Assembly (NCBI GenBank): GCA_014526335.1
Contig: JACTAT010000008.1
Coordinates: 846,468 to 910,467, forward strand
Direction of reading: 5' to 3'
Source: Chrysaora quinquecirrha
Taxonomy: Eukaryota; Cnidaria; Scyphozoa; Semaeostomeae; Pelagiidae
DNA length: 64,000 bases
Shown: one piece after another, positions 1 to 10,979 of the stretch
Position numbering within the stretch: position 1 is the first letter of the stretch
Layout of the letters: every line of letters starts with the position of its first letter
The notes under the pieces: model-generated
Database searches by the model: none
What the model was told of the DNA's origin: nothing
The model's input: the letters and a program-made list of their open reading frames with translations, nothing else
Translations under genes and position numbers: made by a program

Positions 1-287
1 TCAGAGGTGACGAGGGAGAACAAAAAGTGAGTCACAGAAAACGATAAAAGAACAACTGAGAAAAGGGAATATACTGCAAACACGTGAGAACAAGTTGAAA
101 CAAAATGGGGATCAACGACGATCGCGGGGAAAACCAAGAACAAAGCCTGAAACAGCTAGGATCACAGGGAACAAGTAAGAACACAGTGGGGATTCTTCTA
201 CACTATTCGTTGCAAGCTGCAAGCTAATAGGCTAATCTCAGGCTGATCTGGGCAGATCTCATTCTTCAAACATGGCTAATGGGTACC
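1..287 (-). mobile_element. GTTCC-rich MITE, copy 1 (cut by window edge)
   Basis: Reverse complement of the sequence that recurs at 9022 and 9713. Its inner end reads GGCTAATGGGTACCT followed by TTAA at about 269-287. The interior is a run of imprecise 15-bp units of the type GTTCCnnnTTGATCCCC. All three copies have TTAA immediately outside this end, which suggests piggyBac-type TTAA targeting. That is an inference, because no intact opposite end with TTAA is seen in any copy. No coding potential. Confidence 0.65.
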
Positions 288-399
288 TTTAATTGTGTAC
301 GAAGAATGAGTACACTATGTGAGGGGTTCGATCTAACGCATACATACAGGGATAGACGGAAATGTGTAACAAAAGATCTAGCGGCGAACAATGAGTACA

Positions 400-1269
400 G
401 AAAGCCCCGCAACAATGGTCGAAACTTTAGATCTTGCGGCAAACAATCGGTACATAAACGCCGCTACAATGTGATCGAAACAATCAATGCAATGAGTCAT
501 TGTTGTTTACTTAAAAATGATTGGCATATTGCCACATACGTCAATCTTTGCCAATAACAAGCATTGCAAACATTATTGACACGGCGATCAAGGAAACTGG
601 GTCGAGTGTGGCAATTTCGAAAAGGATTTGTGTTCGAGGGACTCAAAAGAACGGGGTTCCTATAACCACAACCACCACCAGGATCCCCACCATCATCAGC
701 AACGTCACAATCATCATCATCATCATCATCATCAACGTTTATTCGATTTGAGGGGGTGGGAAACAATTCACGGGTGTAGTAAGAGGTCGTTTGTTCAAAC
801 ATTGGCATGTTTGAGACTGATAATGACAATTCGAGCAGGGTCGTTTCACTAAATTTACGCTGTCCAATGACCCTGACTCTCTTTCTCATCTTCAACTTGT
901 TGTATTCAACTATTTGATGGGTTTGAGCTACGCATAAACCGCTAAAACTGTAGGGACTGTAGCATTTGACGAAACAGCGAACAACGGGTGCAAAAGCGCT
1001 GCTACAATGGTGAAAACAATAGATCCACAGCCTGTTTGCTGTTTACTTCATGAGGAATGGCATAGTTGTTACCAACGTCACACATGCGCACGGCATCACG
1101 AGTAATGAAACTAAGGCCAAAGGCCGAAATTTCAAAATGGATGGTTCTACAATATGGTGCGATCAAGGGAACGGCATCATCATCCCTTGCTGTTAATCCA
1201 AAGTCAAACCCAACCCCACCACGGCCATCCCCAACCACTATCTATCACCACTCACATCATCATCATCAA

Positions 1270-1311
<42 letters not shown>

Positions 1312-1336
1312 TATCATCATCATCATCATCATCATT

Positions 1337-1369
<33 letters not shown>

Positions 1370-1720
1370 GTAATCATCATCGTAATCATCATCATCATTA
1401 CGATCATCATCATGCATACTATTATTATCATTATCATCATAATAATAATCATCGTCATTATTATTGTTAAGCATAATCATCATCACATATGTGGTTATTG
1501 GTATCAACATAATCATTGTCATCGTTATTATCACAATCATAATCATCATCAATATATTATCTGCAGCATCATGATAACGTCATTTACTTCAACAAACATT
1601 TTCGTCATCGTCGCCATCATTACCATCTCTGGCCTGCTCAGCGTACCAGCATTCTTCGTACACAGCGACAGGCGCCCTATCTTTCGTTATTCATTCACAG
1701 GCAAACTACTAATCGATCGT
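400..1720. repeat. Two diverged copies of a CAT-core repeat element
   Basis: Blocks near 455-545 and 995-1085 are related: both carry GCYGCTACAATG, GTTTACTT and AATGRCATA in the same order. Each is followed downstream by a CATCAT run, short at about 709-735 and long at 1255-1560. The tail at about 1640-1690 (GCATTCTTCGTACACAGCGACAGG) recurs at about 2637-2660 after the next CAT array. The open frames across this stretch are poly-His, poly-Ile or poly-Asp readings of the repeat and are not genes. Confidence 0.6.
1255..1560. repeat. (CAT)n array, about 300 bp, interrupted
   Basis: Near-continuous CAT/ATC triplets with CGT and TAT interruptions. It is open in several frames only because the unit is three bases long. 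Confidence 0.95.
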
Positions 1721-1722
1721 TA

Positions 1723-2329
1723 ACTCTTTGAAAATTTCCGTAGTTGGCACGAAAATGGCAATTATAGCAGAGAGACCTGTTACCCTTGTTGCACACCATT
1801 TGTATTTCCAGGCCGGCCTTTTCGAAGCTCCATAAAGGGGAGGGGATACGTCAATTGATTGGTTATCTTCCAAAGAATGTTCTTGATGTTGCCGACTGTC
1901 GATTAGTGCCACTAACGTGCACGTGCGGAGAAAGAATAGTGACTCTGCTACAAACGATTCGTTTTGCAATCTCCCATGTGCCCCTGAGCACTAGAGCACT
2001 GTAGTGCCCGCTGGCTACCTTCCCCGTCCTGTTCGAAATGGACCCAAATACTGCGCTTGATAGGAGCATGCAAAATAGCAATTATTACTCCGTTTGTTTC
2101 AAGGGAAGTTTCCCCTTCCAACTATGCAAACGGGGGAGTCGGGCAATGTCCCTGGCTTGGTTGCCAAACTGGCTCGACCTGTTTGAGTCCAAGAATTGAC
2201 AAACAAGTCCAGCCCGTTTATGGTCGTCAAACTTTGTTTACTTTAAATCAACTGTGTGAACAAAATCTTTTTGGCAGGAACAACTATCTTTTAACAACAG
2301 GAACATCCATTCGTGGACTTAATAATAGT
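1723..2329. other. No gene recognised
   Basis: Mixed-composition sequence between two CAT arrays. Short open frames on both strands overlap each other and none has family motifs or plausible splice borders. Confidence 0.4.
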
Positions 2330-2476
2330 AGTTTTGATATTATTATAATAATAATCATCTTCATCATGATCGTCATCACTCTCATCATTATAATCTTTAG
2401 CACCACCTACACCTCCCTCCACCATTACCACCACCACAACTACGACCATCATCATCACCATAATCACCATCACCAC

Positions 2477-2536
<60 letters not shown>

Positions 2537-2560
2537 TCTCATCATTGTTATCACCATCAC
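2330..2560. repeat. (CAT)n array, with TAC/CAC triplets
   Basis: Triplet array with a pure CAT core at about 2477-2535. Its right flank (2630-2660) repeats the tail of the previous CAT element, so the array belongs to the same repeat family. Confidence 0.92.
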
Positions 2561-2880
2561 GTTCATCACGTTCATTCCGGCTTCGTGAAGTTCGAGTTTT
2601 GCGTCTTCCACGGCATCTAGTGCTCAAGCATCACAGCATTTTTCGTACATAGCGACAGGGTCCCTGTGTTTTATGTTTGAGGAAATTGGAACATATTGGT
2701 GTGGGGTGGAGTATCACTCACTATCTCATTCACTCACTAACTAACCAACGCTTGAACAATGGAAAACGTGTATCAATACTAAACATCCTAAGAATGCCAT
2801 TAGAGCTATTGTTTGGGCCATTAATGCGTAATTTGCGGTTGATTGTTCACAAATACACAATCTACAAGTGCTTTTGTCAA

Positions 2881-3160
2881 TCCGAGGTCATGTGACAATT
2901 GTTCCTCTGAATCATAATAGCGCGCTTACATGACTAGGCTATGTTTTGTTTACGTTATAAACTTGTCAAATTTCCGAATTTGTTTAGTTAATGACATTTA
3001 AAACATTCTCATCGTCGATCATAGAGTCTGGGCAAGAGCCTTAATTTCAAAAAAGTTGTCAATGCAATACGCTATCATAATCATCATCGTCGTCATCATC
3101 ATCTTCACCGTCATCATCACCTTCATTGTCATTATCGTCACAATCATCATCATCAATGGT
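2881..3160 (-). repeat. CAT-core element, family I, inverted copy
   Basis: Its reverse complement matches 39388-39565 over about 170 bp outside the CAT tract. Shared landmarks in order are GCTCTTGCCCAG, CTCTATGATCGA, GATGAGAATGTTT, TCATTAACTAAAC, GTAAACAAAA and ACAATTGTCACATGACCT. The CAT/GTC tract at about 3075-3155 is internal to the element. Confidence 0.8.
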
Positions 3161-3479
3161 GAGGCGAGATCGGAAGGAAGAGGATCATTGTGTGTAATGC
3201 AGTATGCGGGGGGTCGGAATAAGCGGGTGGGTCCGAAAACCTCGAAAGTGGTACCTAAATGCCTATTTTGCCTTTTATGCCTATGTGTCATGTGATGAAC
3301 TTTGTACTGTGTAGCCATTGTGGTTGTGATTATATGTAAATATTCTTTATGAAATGATCAGTTCACCAGTTACAAACTGCAGTGTGGTTCTCTGTGCTAA
3401 CTCCGTCTAACAGACAGACGTAAAACATTGCAGATACTCGTTCGATTTCAAGGAGATTCGAAAAATCAAGCTTGTTTGC

Positions 3480-3610
3480 TCGGTAAATTTGATTTTTATT
3501 ATAACGAAAAGTAAAAAATTAATAAACAGGGGTCCTAATAACAGCGGGGGGTCCGAAAATTTTTCCAAAAAAAATAAACAGGGGGTGACGGTTATTCGGG
3601 ACCTTACAGT
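3480..3610. repeat. Short AATAAACAGGGG-motif repeat
   Basis: Contains AATAAACAGGGGTCC and AATAAACAGGGGGTG. The same motif block recurs at 10980-11560. The remainder of 3160-3870 shows no gene. It is the presumed upstream region of the claudin-like gene, with no recognisable promoter motif. Confidence 0.5.
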
Positions 3611-3873
3611 ACTTAAAGCAACCATATTGCCGTGTTCTCATCCCCATTCTCGATTTTTTTAAGTCTCGTTCCTATTTCCGTTCCCGGTTCTATTGCGGTA
3701 CAAGTTCGCGTTCCCTGTTTCATCATTGCGTAGGCAAGGGTCATTTCATATCATTGAAAGTTAATAAAGCGGCAAAATTTAACAAAAGGCTTTCAACCGC
3801 ACATAATGTCATACAGAATTTTTTGAATGGTCGATTTCCAAGAGGAAGCCAGCGATGATATCTTCGAATTTGC

Positions 3874-6800
3874 ATGATCTGTCTTCCATTTCTCTCGTTT
3901 TCATTTTCAATAATGTTCAGATATCCACCGTCTCTGCATTTTGTTGTGGCAAAGAAAAATCACCACTTAATTGCAATCTTGGCTACGTCATTGTTGATAC
4001 TTGGAACAATAAGCATTACTTTATGTTTGGGGACTGATCATTGGCGTGAATTTACTGCAAATAACACTATTCATGTTATTCAGGGGTTGAAAGAAGAATG
4101 TGATAAATCGAAAATCATCATCAAATGCATCAGTATCACAAGATCAAAGTTTGCCTTTGCTCAGTTAGGTAAGATATTCATTCAGAATTTTTTATTATGT
4201 CGTCGGGGCTAATTTATATCCCGTCAATCCAAAAACAAATTTATTTTAAAATTACAATCAATTTGTTTTGAAAATATCTATTGTTGTCTAAATTTCGAAT
4301 TCTGAATCTTTGACCTCTCAGCAGCCTGGAAGAAAACTTTTTTAGTGCCGGGTATTCAAACGAAGCTACATTTCTGAAGTGATTGATAGAGAGAGAGGCA
4401 CATCCCCTCTAGAGCAGATTACTTACTCGCAGGTCCCAAATTCACGAAAGCCAATTCTGATAAATTTACGTCATTTTGATCAAATAAACAAAGAGCTCCC
4501 GTTTATTCGAAACCTCCGCTTATTTTATCTCGCCAAATTTTCCAACCATCCCGTTTATTAAGACCCCCTCTTTATTCGTAACCTATGAAAGAGAATACCG
4601 TAATTGCTCTAATAAAGGCCCAGTCTTTATTAAACGCCCGTCTCTAATTATCGCCCCTCTAGAATATTGACAAACTCAATAGACGCCCAGTCTCTAATAA
4701 TCGCCCGTCTTTAATTAACGCACCCTTCTTCAGTCATAATGGAGCGTTTATTAGAGTTTATAATCAAAATAAAGGTACGTAAAAATGAATATTCGAACTT
4801 CTTAGTTAATTAATAAACGCCCGGCCTCCGCGTCTTCAATAAATGCCCCTCTTAAAATCTCGAAAACTAAGAGGCGTTTATTTGAGCATTTACGCTAACC
4901 CTGAAGCTTTGAAATTTTTCCGCTCTTCAATGCTTTCGCTAAGCCTCGAAAAAATGCACCCGACCTCCAGGTTGAAAATCGCTGTTTTAATAGTGTAAAT
5001 GTTCTGAGGCCGGTTGAAAGAATTTTTGTTGGACGCGCCTAAAACAGCTAGTGTTTACATACATGATGCATTTGGATCCAAAAATGATAGATCCATTTTT
5101 TACATGAAGAAAGTGGTACCCAGCTCCTCAAAAGTTAGGATTCTATTCCATTATTGGTTCCTTTTAAAGTAAGAAAATATTTAGCTGTGGAATTTCAGAA
5201 AGACTCGTATGTGGACAGCATTTTTTACTTGTCTTTTAACAATTGTCATCCGTGGCGTATTTATTCAATTTTGATTGATAAGTGGCATTAGTCTCCTTTT
5301 ATGTATTGTGGCAGAACTAACAGGATGGCCTCTCTGGTACAAATGAACTTTTTCCCTCTAGATGAAGGCCCTCAAAAAAGGGGCCGAGTCACGCAATGCA
5401 TTTGTTTGGAAATTGCTAAGTTTTGCTCTATCTTCGACGGAGTATTGAATATTGATGGGCCTGCCAAAGTGTATTGTTAACACTTTTTTGCTGCGGAGCT
5501 GCGCGAAGCGCCTGTGTATCAGAAATACAGTCCAGAAAAGCTCGATTTTTGTAAGTTTCCTGTATTGAACGTCTTCCTTTCTGCTATTGCGCATGTGCTC
5601 TAAATGAATTTAATTCATCTTGCAATATTGCAAACAAAATGCCATTGTGCGTCAAAGCATCGAGTTGTTAGCCATTGCCATTGTTAAGTCTGAATTTAAG
5701 CTAGCAGTCATGAAATTCACGTCTGGCACTCCGAAGTAGCTATGAACGTCGATGTCTGTGCAATTGCTCCGTACTGATTTGACGTCATGTCAATGAAACG
5801 AGGAAATAAATGTCTAGGAAACGATTCTTGAATTGTATTCCTCTTTCCCAAATAAATAAAAGCTGTCAAATTTGCCATAACAGATTGCAGTCCTGAATCA
5901 CAAGGTGCTAAATGGGACTTAACTTTATAGCAAAGAGATACTCCTATAATTTGTATGTAGTAGACAGCAAATTAATGTAAATAATGCCATCACATTGCTT
6001 AAGTTGCAATTGCTTAGAGTCAATTTCAAGTGGCGCATACTTATTCTACATTATATTAGATGCATCCTCTTGTTTTCGCATGTTGTTCATACAATTTGCC
6101 TCAATAGAGATCTGAGTATTGATCTCCCTATTGAATTCACTTTCAGGGCATTTGGAAATCATATATGGTATGCTGGTAGAAGCAGTCGTGCTTAATATAT
6201 TATGCAATGTAGCGTCTTTGGTTGCTTCATTGCACAAAAGGTCAATACTTGTAACAGCCGTGCTAGGCATTGAAATAACATCAGGTACTATTTTCTTCTA
6301 TTTCTATCTTTAAAAATTGATACGAGTAGGCTACAAATAACAAATTACTTATTAAATAAGATAAAAGATACCTACCCTTTCTACTCCGCGACTCCACAAT
6401 GATGGAAATATTTGCTAACCCTGTTCATCGTGGACTGTTTAATCATACAACTCATTGGAGACTTATCTGTGCTACCTGAGAGGTGTTTTAAAATGCAAAA
6501 CTTTTTATGATATCTTTGTTCTCCATCTGAAACTTAAACTACCTTCCGCTTGACCGTATTTAAATTTTGTCTTTTTCAAGAGTTATGATGGCGTCTCCAT
6601 TGTCATAGACTGAAGGCTTCATTTGCGTTGGTATTGATCCTCATTTAAAGATAATTAATATTCTGATATCACAAGAGCATTCATGTTTTTGGGAAAGAAA
6701 GACAATAACACTAAGAGATTGAGCAAAAAACTGGATGTTTTCGCTCACATAAACAAAATAACTAGGGAAGCTCTAGCCCCCCCAAAAGCTTGAAAAAAAT

Positions 6801-7377
6801 AACTAGGGGGCTGAGCCCCCTGACCCTCCCTGCTCTACACCCCTGTTGATATGGTGGGCTACTTTGCTTGTTGTGGTGGTAGTTTTTGCGTACTGTAGTG
6901 GATAATCACTACTGTGGCGAGTTATAATGCTTGATGTATTGGGTTACTATGCTTGCTGTGGTGGTTGCTTTGCTTGCTGTGGTAGATAATCACTACTGTG
7001 GTGGGTTATTATGCTTGATGTGGTGGGTTACTTTGCTTGTTGCGGTGGTAGTTTTTGCGTGCTGTGGTAGATAAGGATGATAAGGATGTTAATAAAAAGG
7101 ATGAAAATATAGAATATAAAGCCACTATCATCACATGAGTTAGCTGGATGGCCTTGAGTAATTCCCCTGAATAATTCTTTCTTCTCATCTTTAATTTTTA
7201 GTTCTGATGACTTCTTTGGCACTTGTTTGCTTCACAGTGATATTTTTGAAGAATCCTTGGAAAGCAGGGTGGTCATATTACACCGCTTGGTTTAGTCTTG
7301 CTTCTATTGGATCATCAGCGTGTTTACATTTCATCGTTCAAGATGTTAAATTTCTTGGCAAAAGACTTTGCAAATAA
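3874..7377 (+). CDS. Claudin/PMP22/TARP-like four-transmembrane protein, 3 exons
   Basis: Exons are 3874-4168, 6147-6284 and 7202-7377. All borders are GT-AG, the phases agree (each join splits a codon after base 1), and the joined frame gives 202 residues ending in TAA. Four hydrophobic segments lie at roughly residues 32-52, 101-125, 132-157 and 167-188. The first is followed by GTDHW, like the GTDYW after helix 1 of calcium-channel gamma/TARP proteins, and helix 4 begins with GWSYY, like GWSFY in that group. Size and topology fit the PMP22/claudin superfamily. The extracellular loop has two cysteines but not the claudin W-GLW-C-C signature, so it is not a classical claudin. Probable role: plasma-membrane junction or channel-accessory protein. 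A second in-frame ATG at 3913 could be the true start. Intron 1 is about 2 kb and carries repeats. Confidence 0.72.
4570..4890. repeat. AATAAACGCCC / TAATCGCCC motif cluster in intron 1
   Basis: Many short forward motifs (AATAAAGGCCC, TAAACGCCC, TAATCGCCC) and reverse ones (GGAGCGTTTATTAG, GAGGCGTTTATTTG). The same style of repeat occurs at 34415-34790 and 60545-60880. Probably a decayed non-autonomous element. The rest of intron 1 (4169-6146) shows no further gene. Confidence 0.55.
6643..6848 (+). repeat. Interspersed repeat, copy 1 (in claudin-like intron 2)
   Basis: A direct copy of 30400-30568, near-identical for the first 120 bp from TAAAGATAATTAATATTCTG. Both end with CCCTGCTCTACACCCCYG. 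This copy has an extra 30 bp that duplicates the AACTAGGG segment. The reverse of the end, CRGGGGTGTAGAGCAGGG, resembles an hAT terminus; that assignment is tentative. Confidence 0.75.
6850..7075. repeat. GCTTGNTGTGGTGG minisatellite
   Basis: Imperfect repeats of about 18-20 bp (GGGTTACTTTGCTTGTTGTG, GATAATCACTACTGTGGTG). It lies in intron 2, just upstream of exon 3 of the claudin-like gene. Confidence 0.75.
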
Positions 7378-7509
7378 AACTGGCACTGGCTCAAATGTTC
7401 AACTCAAATGTTCAATAGGGCCAGTCCTTATATGAATATGCAAAATTTGTAACGAACTTTCCCTGAATGCTATGAAAATATACTCCATTCTTGTTTTACA
7501 AGAAAGAAC

Positions 7510-7515
7510 AATAAA
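7510..7515 (+). terminator. Possible poly(A) signal AATAAA
   Basis: Lies 133 bp after the stop codon of the claudin-like gene. Another AATAAA overlaps the stop at 7373-7378. Position fits a short 3' UTR. Confidence 0.35.
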
Positions 7516-7609
7516 GTTCGCAATGACGACTTAAAGCTACGAATTCGGAGGTCGAAATTGAGCATTAAAGGTTGGTGACAATCTTGAAATTGTCCAAGCC
7601 AACTACAAG

Positions 7610-7982
7610 AGGGCGTATTTTTGGTAATCTTCATTTTTCAGCAGACTTTCCGAATTCTGAAAACGGTAGACTTAGCAGGAAAAAGTTTCCGGTACCAAAA
7701 AAACACGGTTTCCGAAATTCGTAGGCTGACGCAACAAGGTTACCGTCTCCTTGGTTGTCACCCTTGTGAAATTTTTTTGAGCATGCGCCGTTCTTAAGGG
7801 ATGCCAAAAAACGTCAAAACGAGATTCCTTGCGAAGTCTGCGAAACCTTCAAGCTTCGGGGGCAGAAGGTTTTGGAGGCCTGACAAACCTGCCGTTTTCA
7901 GAAGATGGTACCAAAAAAAATGGTTTCTACCTGAAAGAGAAAGTGTCTGCTGAAAACAAGATTTGATCAAAAAATACGCCCT
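7610..7982. mobile_element. 373-bp TIR element (Harbinger-like MITE), copy 1
   Basis: Ends are AGGGCGTATTTTTGG and the inverse CAAAAAATACGCCCT. Internal AGAAGGTTTTGGAG and GTTTTCAGAA match the element at 61438-61810, which is the same length. No coding capacity. Confidence 0.7.
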
Positions 7983-8220
7983 TAGTGTCCACACATTACT
8001 GCTTAGACCGGCAAGATCACATCATGGCAATTCTTCTAAGGTTGTTTCTGGGACTCTTGGCACTTTAAAGTATGCAAAGCAATTAAAACAATTACAACCG
8101 GAGGAAACCCAAGAAATACCTACATGGAAATAAGTATCTTGTGTTTTACAGCAATCAACCTGAGGTTACTTAAGAAAGAGTCTCCAAATAATCAAAAAGT
8201 TTTTTATTTGGAATCAAGTT

Positions 8221-8637
8221 TTTATGTCCGAAGGACATAATGAGAGGGGGTTCGTGGAACGCATGTATATATGTATACATGTTTTTTTTATATAAGGAAC
8301 CTTAACTCTGAGTTGAGGCTGGAGTTCCTTAATTTATCAACAAAATGAGGCTGAAGTTCCTTATGCTGTTTCTTTCGTGATATATGTTTGAATACTAAAT
8401 TTTACAGCAAATTCATATAAACTTGCTTCTTGTTCTAACTTTGAATATAAATGGAGTCTTTTTTGGAAGAACGATGGGAAATACATTGTTATTCTGCAAT
8501 TTTTTTGCACAAATCGTCTTTTTCTTGAAAAAAAATTATTCTTAGTTTTTCATCCGAGCCTCGGCAGTTCCTTAAAGTTCCTTAATTTTTGGGAATTTTC
8601 AGCCTCGACTTCCTTATAAAGGTGTTCCTTGTAAAAA
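8221..8637 (+). mobile_element. AGTTCCTTAA-rich MITE, copy 1
   Basis: Starts near a perfect palindrome TATGTCCGAAGGACATA (8224-8240). From 8283, TATAAGGAA then GAGTTGAGGCTGGAGTTCCTTA faces an inverted GTTCCTTAATTTT, CAGCCTCGACTTCCTTATA near 8590-8620. A reverse-orientation copy sits at 17526-17800. Confidence 0.65.
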
Positions 8638-8639
8638 CA

Positions 8640-9000
8640 GAGCAACGCTATCGCTATGTCCCAAGGACAATAATTATCAGCACAATCATGATCATCATCA
8701 TCAACATCATCATTAGCATCATTGTCATATCACCACATCATCATCATCATCATCGTCATCATCATCATCATTGCCATCGTCATATGATATGATATGATAT
8801 GATATATTTCTTTTTTTGTTAGTTACAACAGATAGTGGTATACACTAATTCATACTAACATTAAGCAACCGTAGGAATTGCATTAATCAACTCACATCTC
8901 TATGCACCATCATCATCATGACATCATCATCATTAATGTCGTTCTCATCATCAAAATAAGACCTTCGAGAACTTCTGCCAAATAGTTGACCACAATGAAT
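8640..9000 (-). repeat. CAT-core element, family II, copy 1
   Basis: AGCAACGCTAT..ATGTC..AAGGACAATAAT at 8641-8680 and AATAAGA..CTTCGA..ACTTCTGCCAAATA at 8955-9000 match the two ends of 14850-15665 in reverse orientation. Between them are CAT tracts at about 8690-8785 and 8905-8953 and an ATATG pentamer run at about 8780-8805. Confidence 0.75.
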
Positions 9001-9021
9001 ATGTCCTTCGGACATAATTAA

Positions 9022-9456
9022 AGGTACCCATTAGCCAGGTCTGATAAATGAGATCAGCTGAGATCAGCCTGAGATAAGCCTATTAGCTTGCAGTTTGCAA
9101 CAAATAGTGTGGAAGAATCTCCACATTTGTTCCCTGTGATTCTAGCTGTTTGAGGCTTTGTTCCTGCTTTCCCCCGCAATCGTCATTGATCCCCATTTAG
9201 TTTCAACTTGTTCTCGCTCGTTTGCGGTAATTTCCCTTTTTCTGAGTTGTTCCTTCATCTTTTTCAGTGAATCCCTGTTTGTTCCACTTATTCCCAACGA
9301 TTCGCACTTCGTCCCATTTGTTCCCTCCGATTCCAAGTTATTCCCACTTTGTTTCAGCATGTTACATTGGTTCCCTTCAGTTCCGTATATTCCCACTCAT
9401 TCCACGAGTTCCCAGCTTAATTGTTTGTTCCAGATTTTAGCGCATGCTGGCTAATG
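9022..9456 (+). mobile_element. GTTCC-rich MITE, copy 2
   Basis: Begins TTAA-AGGTACCCATTAGCC and ends GCATGCTGGCTAATGG, a 10-12 bp inverted end. The middle is built of about 15-bp units (GTTCCCNNYGATTCCNA type). Open frames rich in Phe/Ser/Pro on this strand are readings of those units. Confidence 0.75.
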
Positions 9457-9710
9457 GCTTCCTAATGAGTTTGTTGTTCAAACTCATGCCAAATATCGAA
9501 GATTCAGAACAACCTCTTCGATTGTTTTGATTGTACGCATTTGAATTGGAATTAAAATAATTAATTCCACTTAATGATTGTTTAAATTGTGTGCGCAGAG
9601 AATAGAAATTCCTATCTTTTGTTACAACATTCCTGATTCCTATCTATCTATATGTATTTCTTCCGGTTTGCCAAAAACCCCTACAAGATTTTTTCATTCT
9701 TCAACCATAA
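9457..9710 (+). repeat. About 255-bp repeat linking MITE copies
   Basis: Directly repeated at 14427-14690 with few differences: TTCCTAATGAGTTTGTTGTTC, AACAACCTCTTCGATTG, GTTACAACATTCCTGATTCC and TTTCTTCCGGTTTGCC in order. It includes a (CTAT)n stretch. Confidence 0.85.
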
Positions 9711-9712
9711 AT

Positions 9713-10163
9713 TAAAGGTACCCATTAGCCATGTTTGAAGAATGAGATCAGCTAAGATCAGCCTGAGATGAGCCTAAACATTGCAGCTTGCAGTGTGGAT
9801 AAATCTCCACAATTGTTCCCTGTGATTCTAGCTGTTTCAGGCTTTGTTCCTGCTTTCACCCGCAATCGTCATTGATCCCCATTTAGTATCAATTTGCTCT
9901 CGCTTGTTTGCGGTAATTTCCTTTTTCTGAGTTGTTCCTCCATCTTCTTCAGTGATTCCCTGTTTGTTCCACCTTGTCACCTCTCGTTCTCATTTATTCC
10001 CACCGATTTCTACTTTGTTCCTTTTGTTCCCTCCGATTCCAAGTTATTCCCACTTTGTTTCAGCATGCCTACAATGGTTCCATTCAGTTCCGTTTATTCC
10101 CACTCATTCCACGAGTTCCCAGCTTTTCTGTTTGTTCCAGATTTTAACGCATGCTGGCTAATC
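9713..10163 (+). mobile_element. GTTCC-rich MITE, copy 3
   Basis: Same structure as copy 2: TTAA-AGGTACCCATTAGCC start, GTTCC/ATTCC units, GCATGCTGGCTAAT end. Copies 2 and 3 differ mainly by small indels in the unit array. Confidence 0.75.
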
Positions 10164-10164
10164 T

Positions 10165-10410
10165 TATATACTAAAATGGTAAGTGCCTAGCAACCGATTT
10201 TGTGGCAGCTCATCCTCCCGGGCCGTCAAGGCTGCCCTGATGGGACTTTTTCCACTACCTGCCGCCCGTGGGGTAGGCGAGCCATTGCGCCTTCACTTTT
10301 CCATGCCTCCTGTAGTCTCTGGGGTAACTGGGGCTAACCCATCTTTGAAGTGCGTCATTGGTGCCTGTTTTAAGCATCGCCCAATTGTTTTCTGCAGGAG
10401 GATTATCACT
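10165..10410 (+). repeat. Diverged repeat shared with 12250-12490
   Basis: CTTATATACTAA, AATTTTGT, CCTCCC.GGCCGT, TTTCTGGGGTAA.YGGG and TGTCTTGCC-type landmarks occur in the same order in both places at clearly lower identity. Confidence 0.5.
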
Positions 10411-10424
10411 TATTCGCAACAAGG

Positions 10425-10502
10425 CACGATAGCACGGTCGGTAAGGCGGCGTGTCTCCTGAGCTTCGATGCAGAGTCGAGAGTTCGATTCCCCTCCGGAG
10501 AA
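10425..10502 (+). repeat. tRNA-like sequence (probable SINE head)
   Basis: A-box-like TAGCACGGTCGGTAAGG and B-box-like AGTTCGATTCC at tRNA spacing. The T stem and acceptor stem do not pair cleanly, so a tRNA-derived SINE or pseudo-tRNA is more likely than a functional tRNA gene. Confidence 0.45.
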
Positions 10503-10702
10503 CATCTTTTCCTTTCGAATTTTTTTATTACTTTGATTTTGGTGTTTGAAATGTTTTCAAAAGGCCAAGGAGACGTCTGGTAACTTAAATTTGCTTTCCC
10601 TGTAATTTTTAAGTTTGCTAGACATATTTTTTTTACGTGTTTTGTTGTTCCCTTCCATGAATTTAAGGACCACTAGGAGATTATCCTCCGCTAAGCGGTA
10701 TG

Positions 10703-10775
10703 GATGTGTAGCCGAGTGGTTAAATGCTCGCCTGCTACACAGAATGGCTGGAGTTCAAATCCCCTCAAGGGCAAA
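10703..10775 (+). repeat. tRNA-Ser/Leu-like sequence, probably SINE or pseudo-tRNA
   Basis: GTAGCCGAGTGGTTAA is a canonical class II D-arm/A-box, and GGAGTTCAAATCCCC is a good B-box. Acceptor pairing between GGATGTG and the 3' side is poor. About 270 bp downstream of another tRNA-like sequence. Confidence 0.5.
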
Positions 10776-10979
10776 TTTTTGGTGTTTTTCTTTTCGTGAT
10801 TTAAATAGTTTACATTTCTTTAGATTGTCTTAAAGTCACTTCGATTAAACTAGAAGGCTTTTTGGGATGACTTAAATCTTTAGATCTTCTTTTCTCATAT
10901 TTTTCCAATTATAAATTTATTTTTTATTTGGTTTTCATTATAATTTTAATTTCATCTTCGATTTTAATTTAAAGTTTTA

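Noticed and set aside
1066..1723. Long poly-His, poly-Ile and poly-Asp open frames over CAT arrays (also 2057-2620, 15330-15656, 16296-16784, 38864-39172)
   Set aside because: Triplet repeats stay open in most frames; there are no conserved flanks, starts or splice sites.
9158..10190. Phe/Ser/Pro-rich open frames as secreted proteins
   Set aside because: They are readings of GTTCC/ATTCC units in two MITE copies.
10703..10775. Functional tRNA gene
   Set aside because: The A and B boxes are good but the acceptor and anticodon stems do not pair; a covariance scan would decide.
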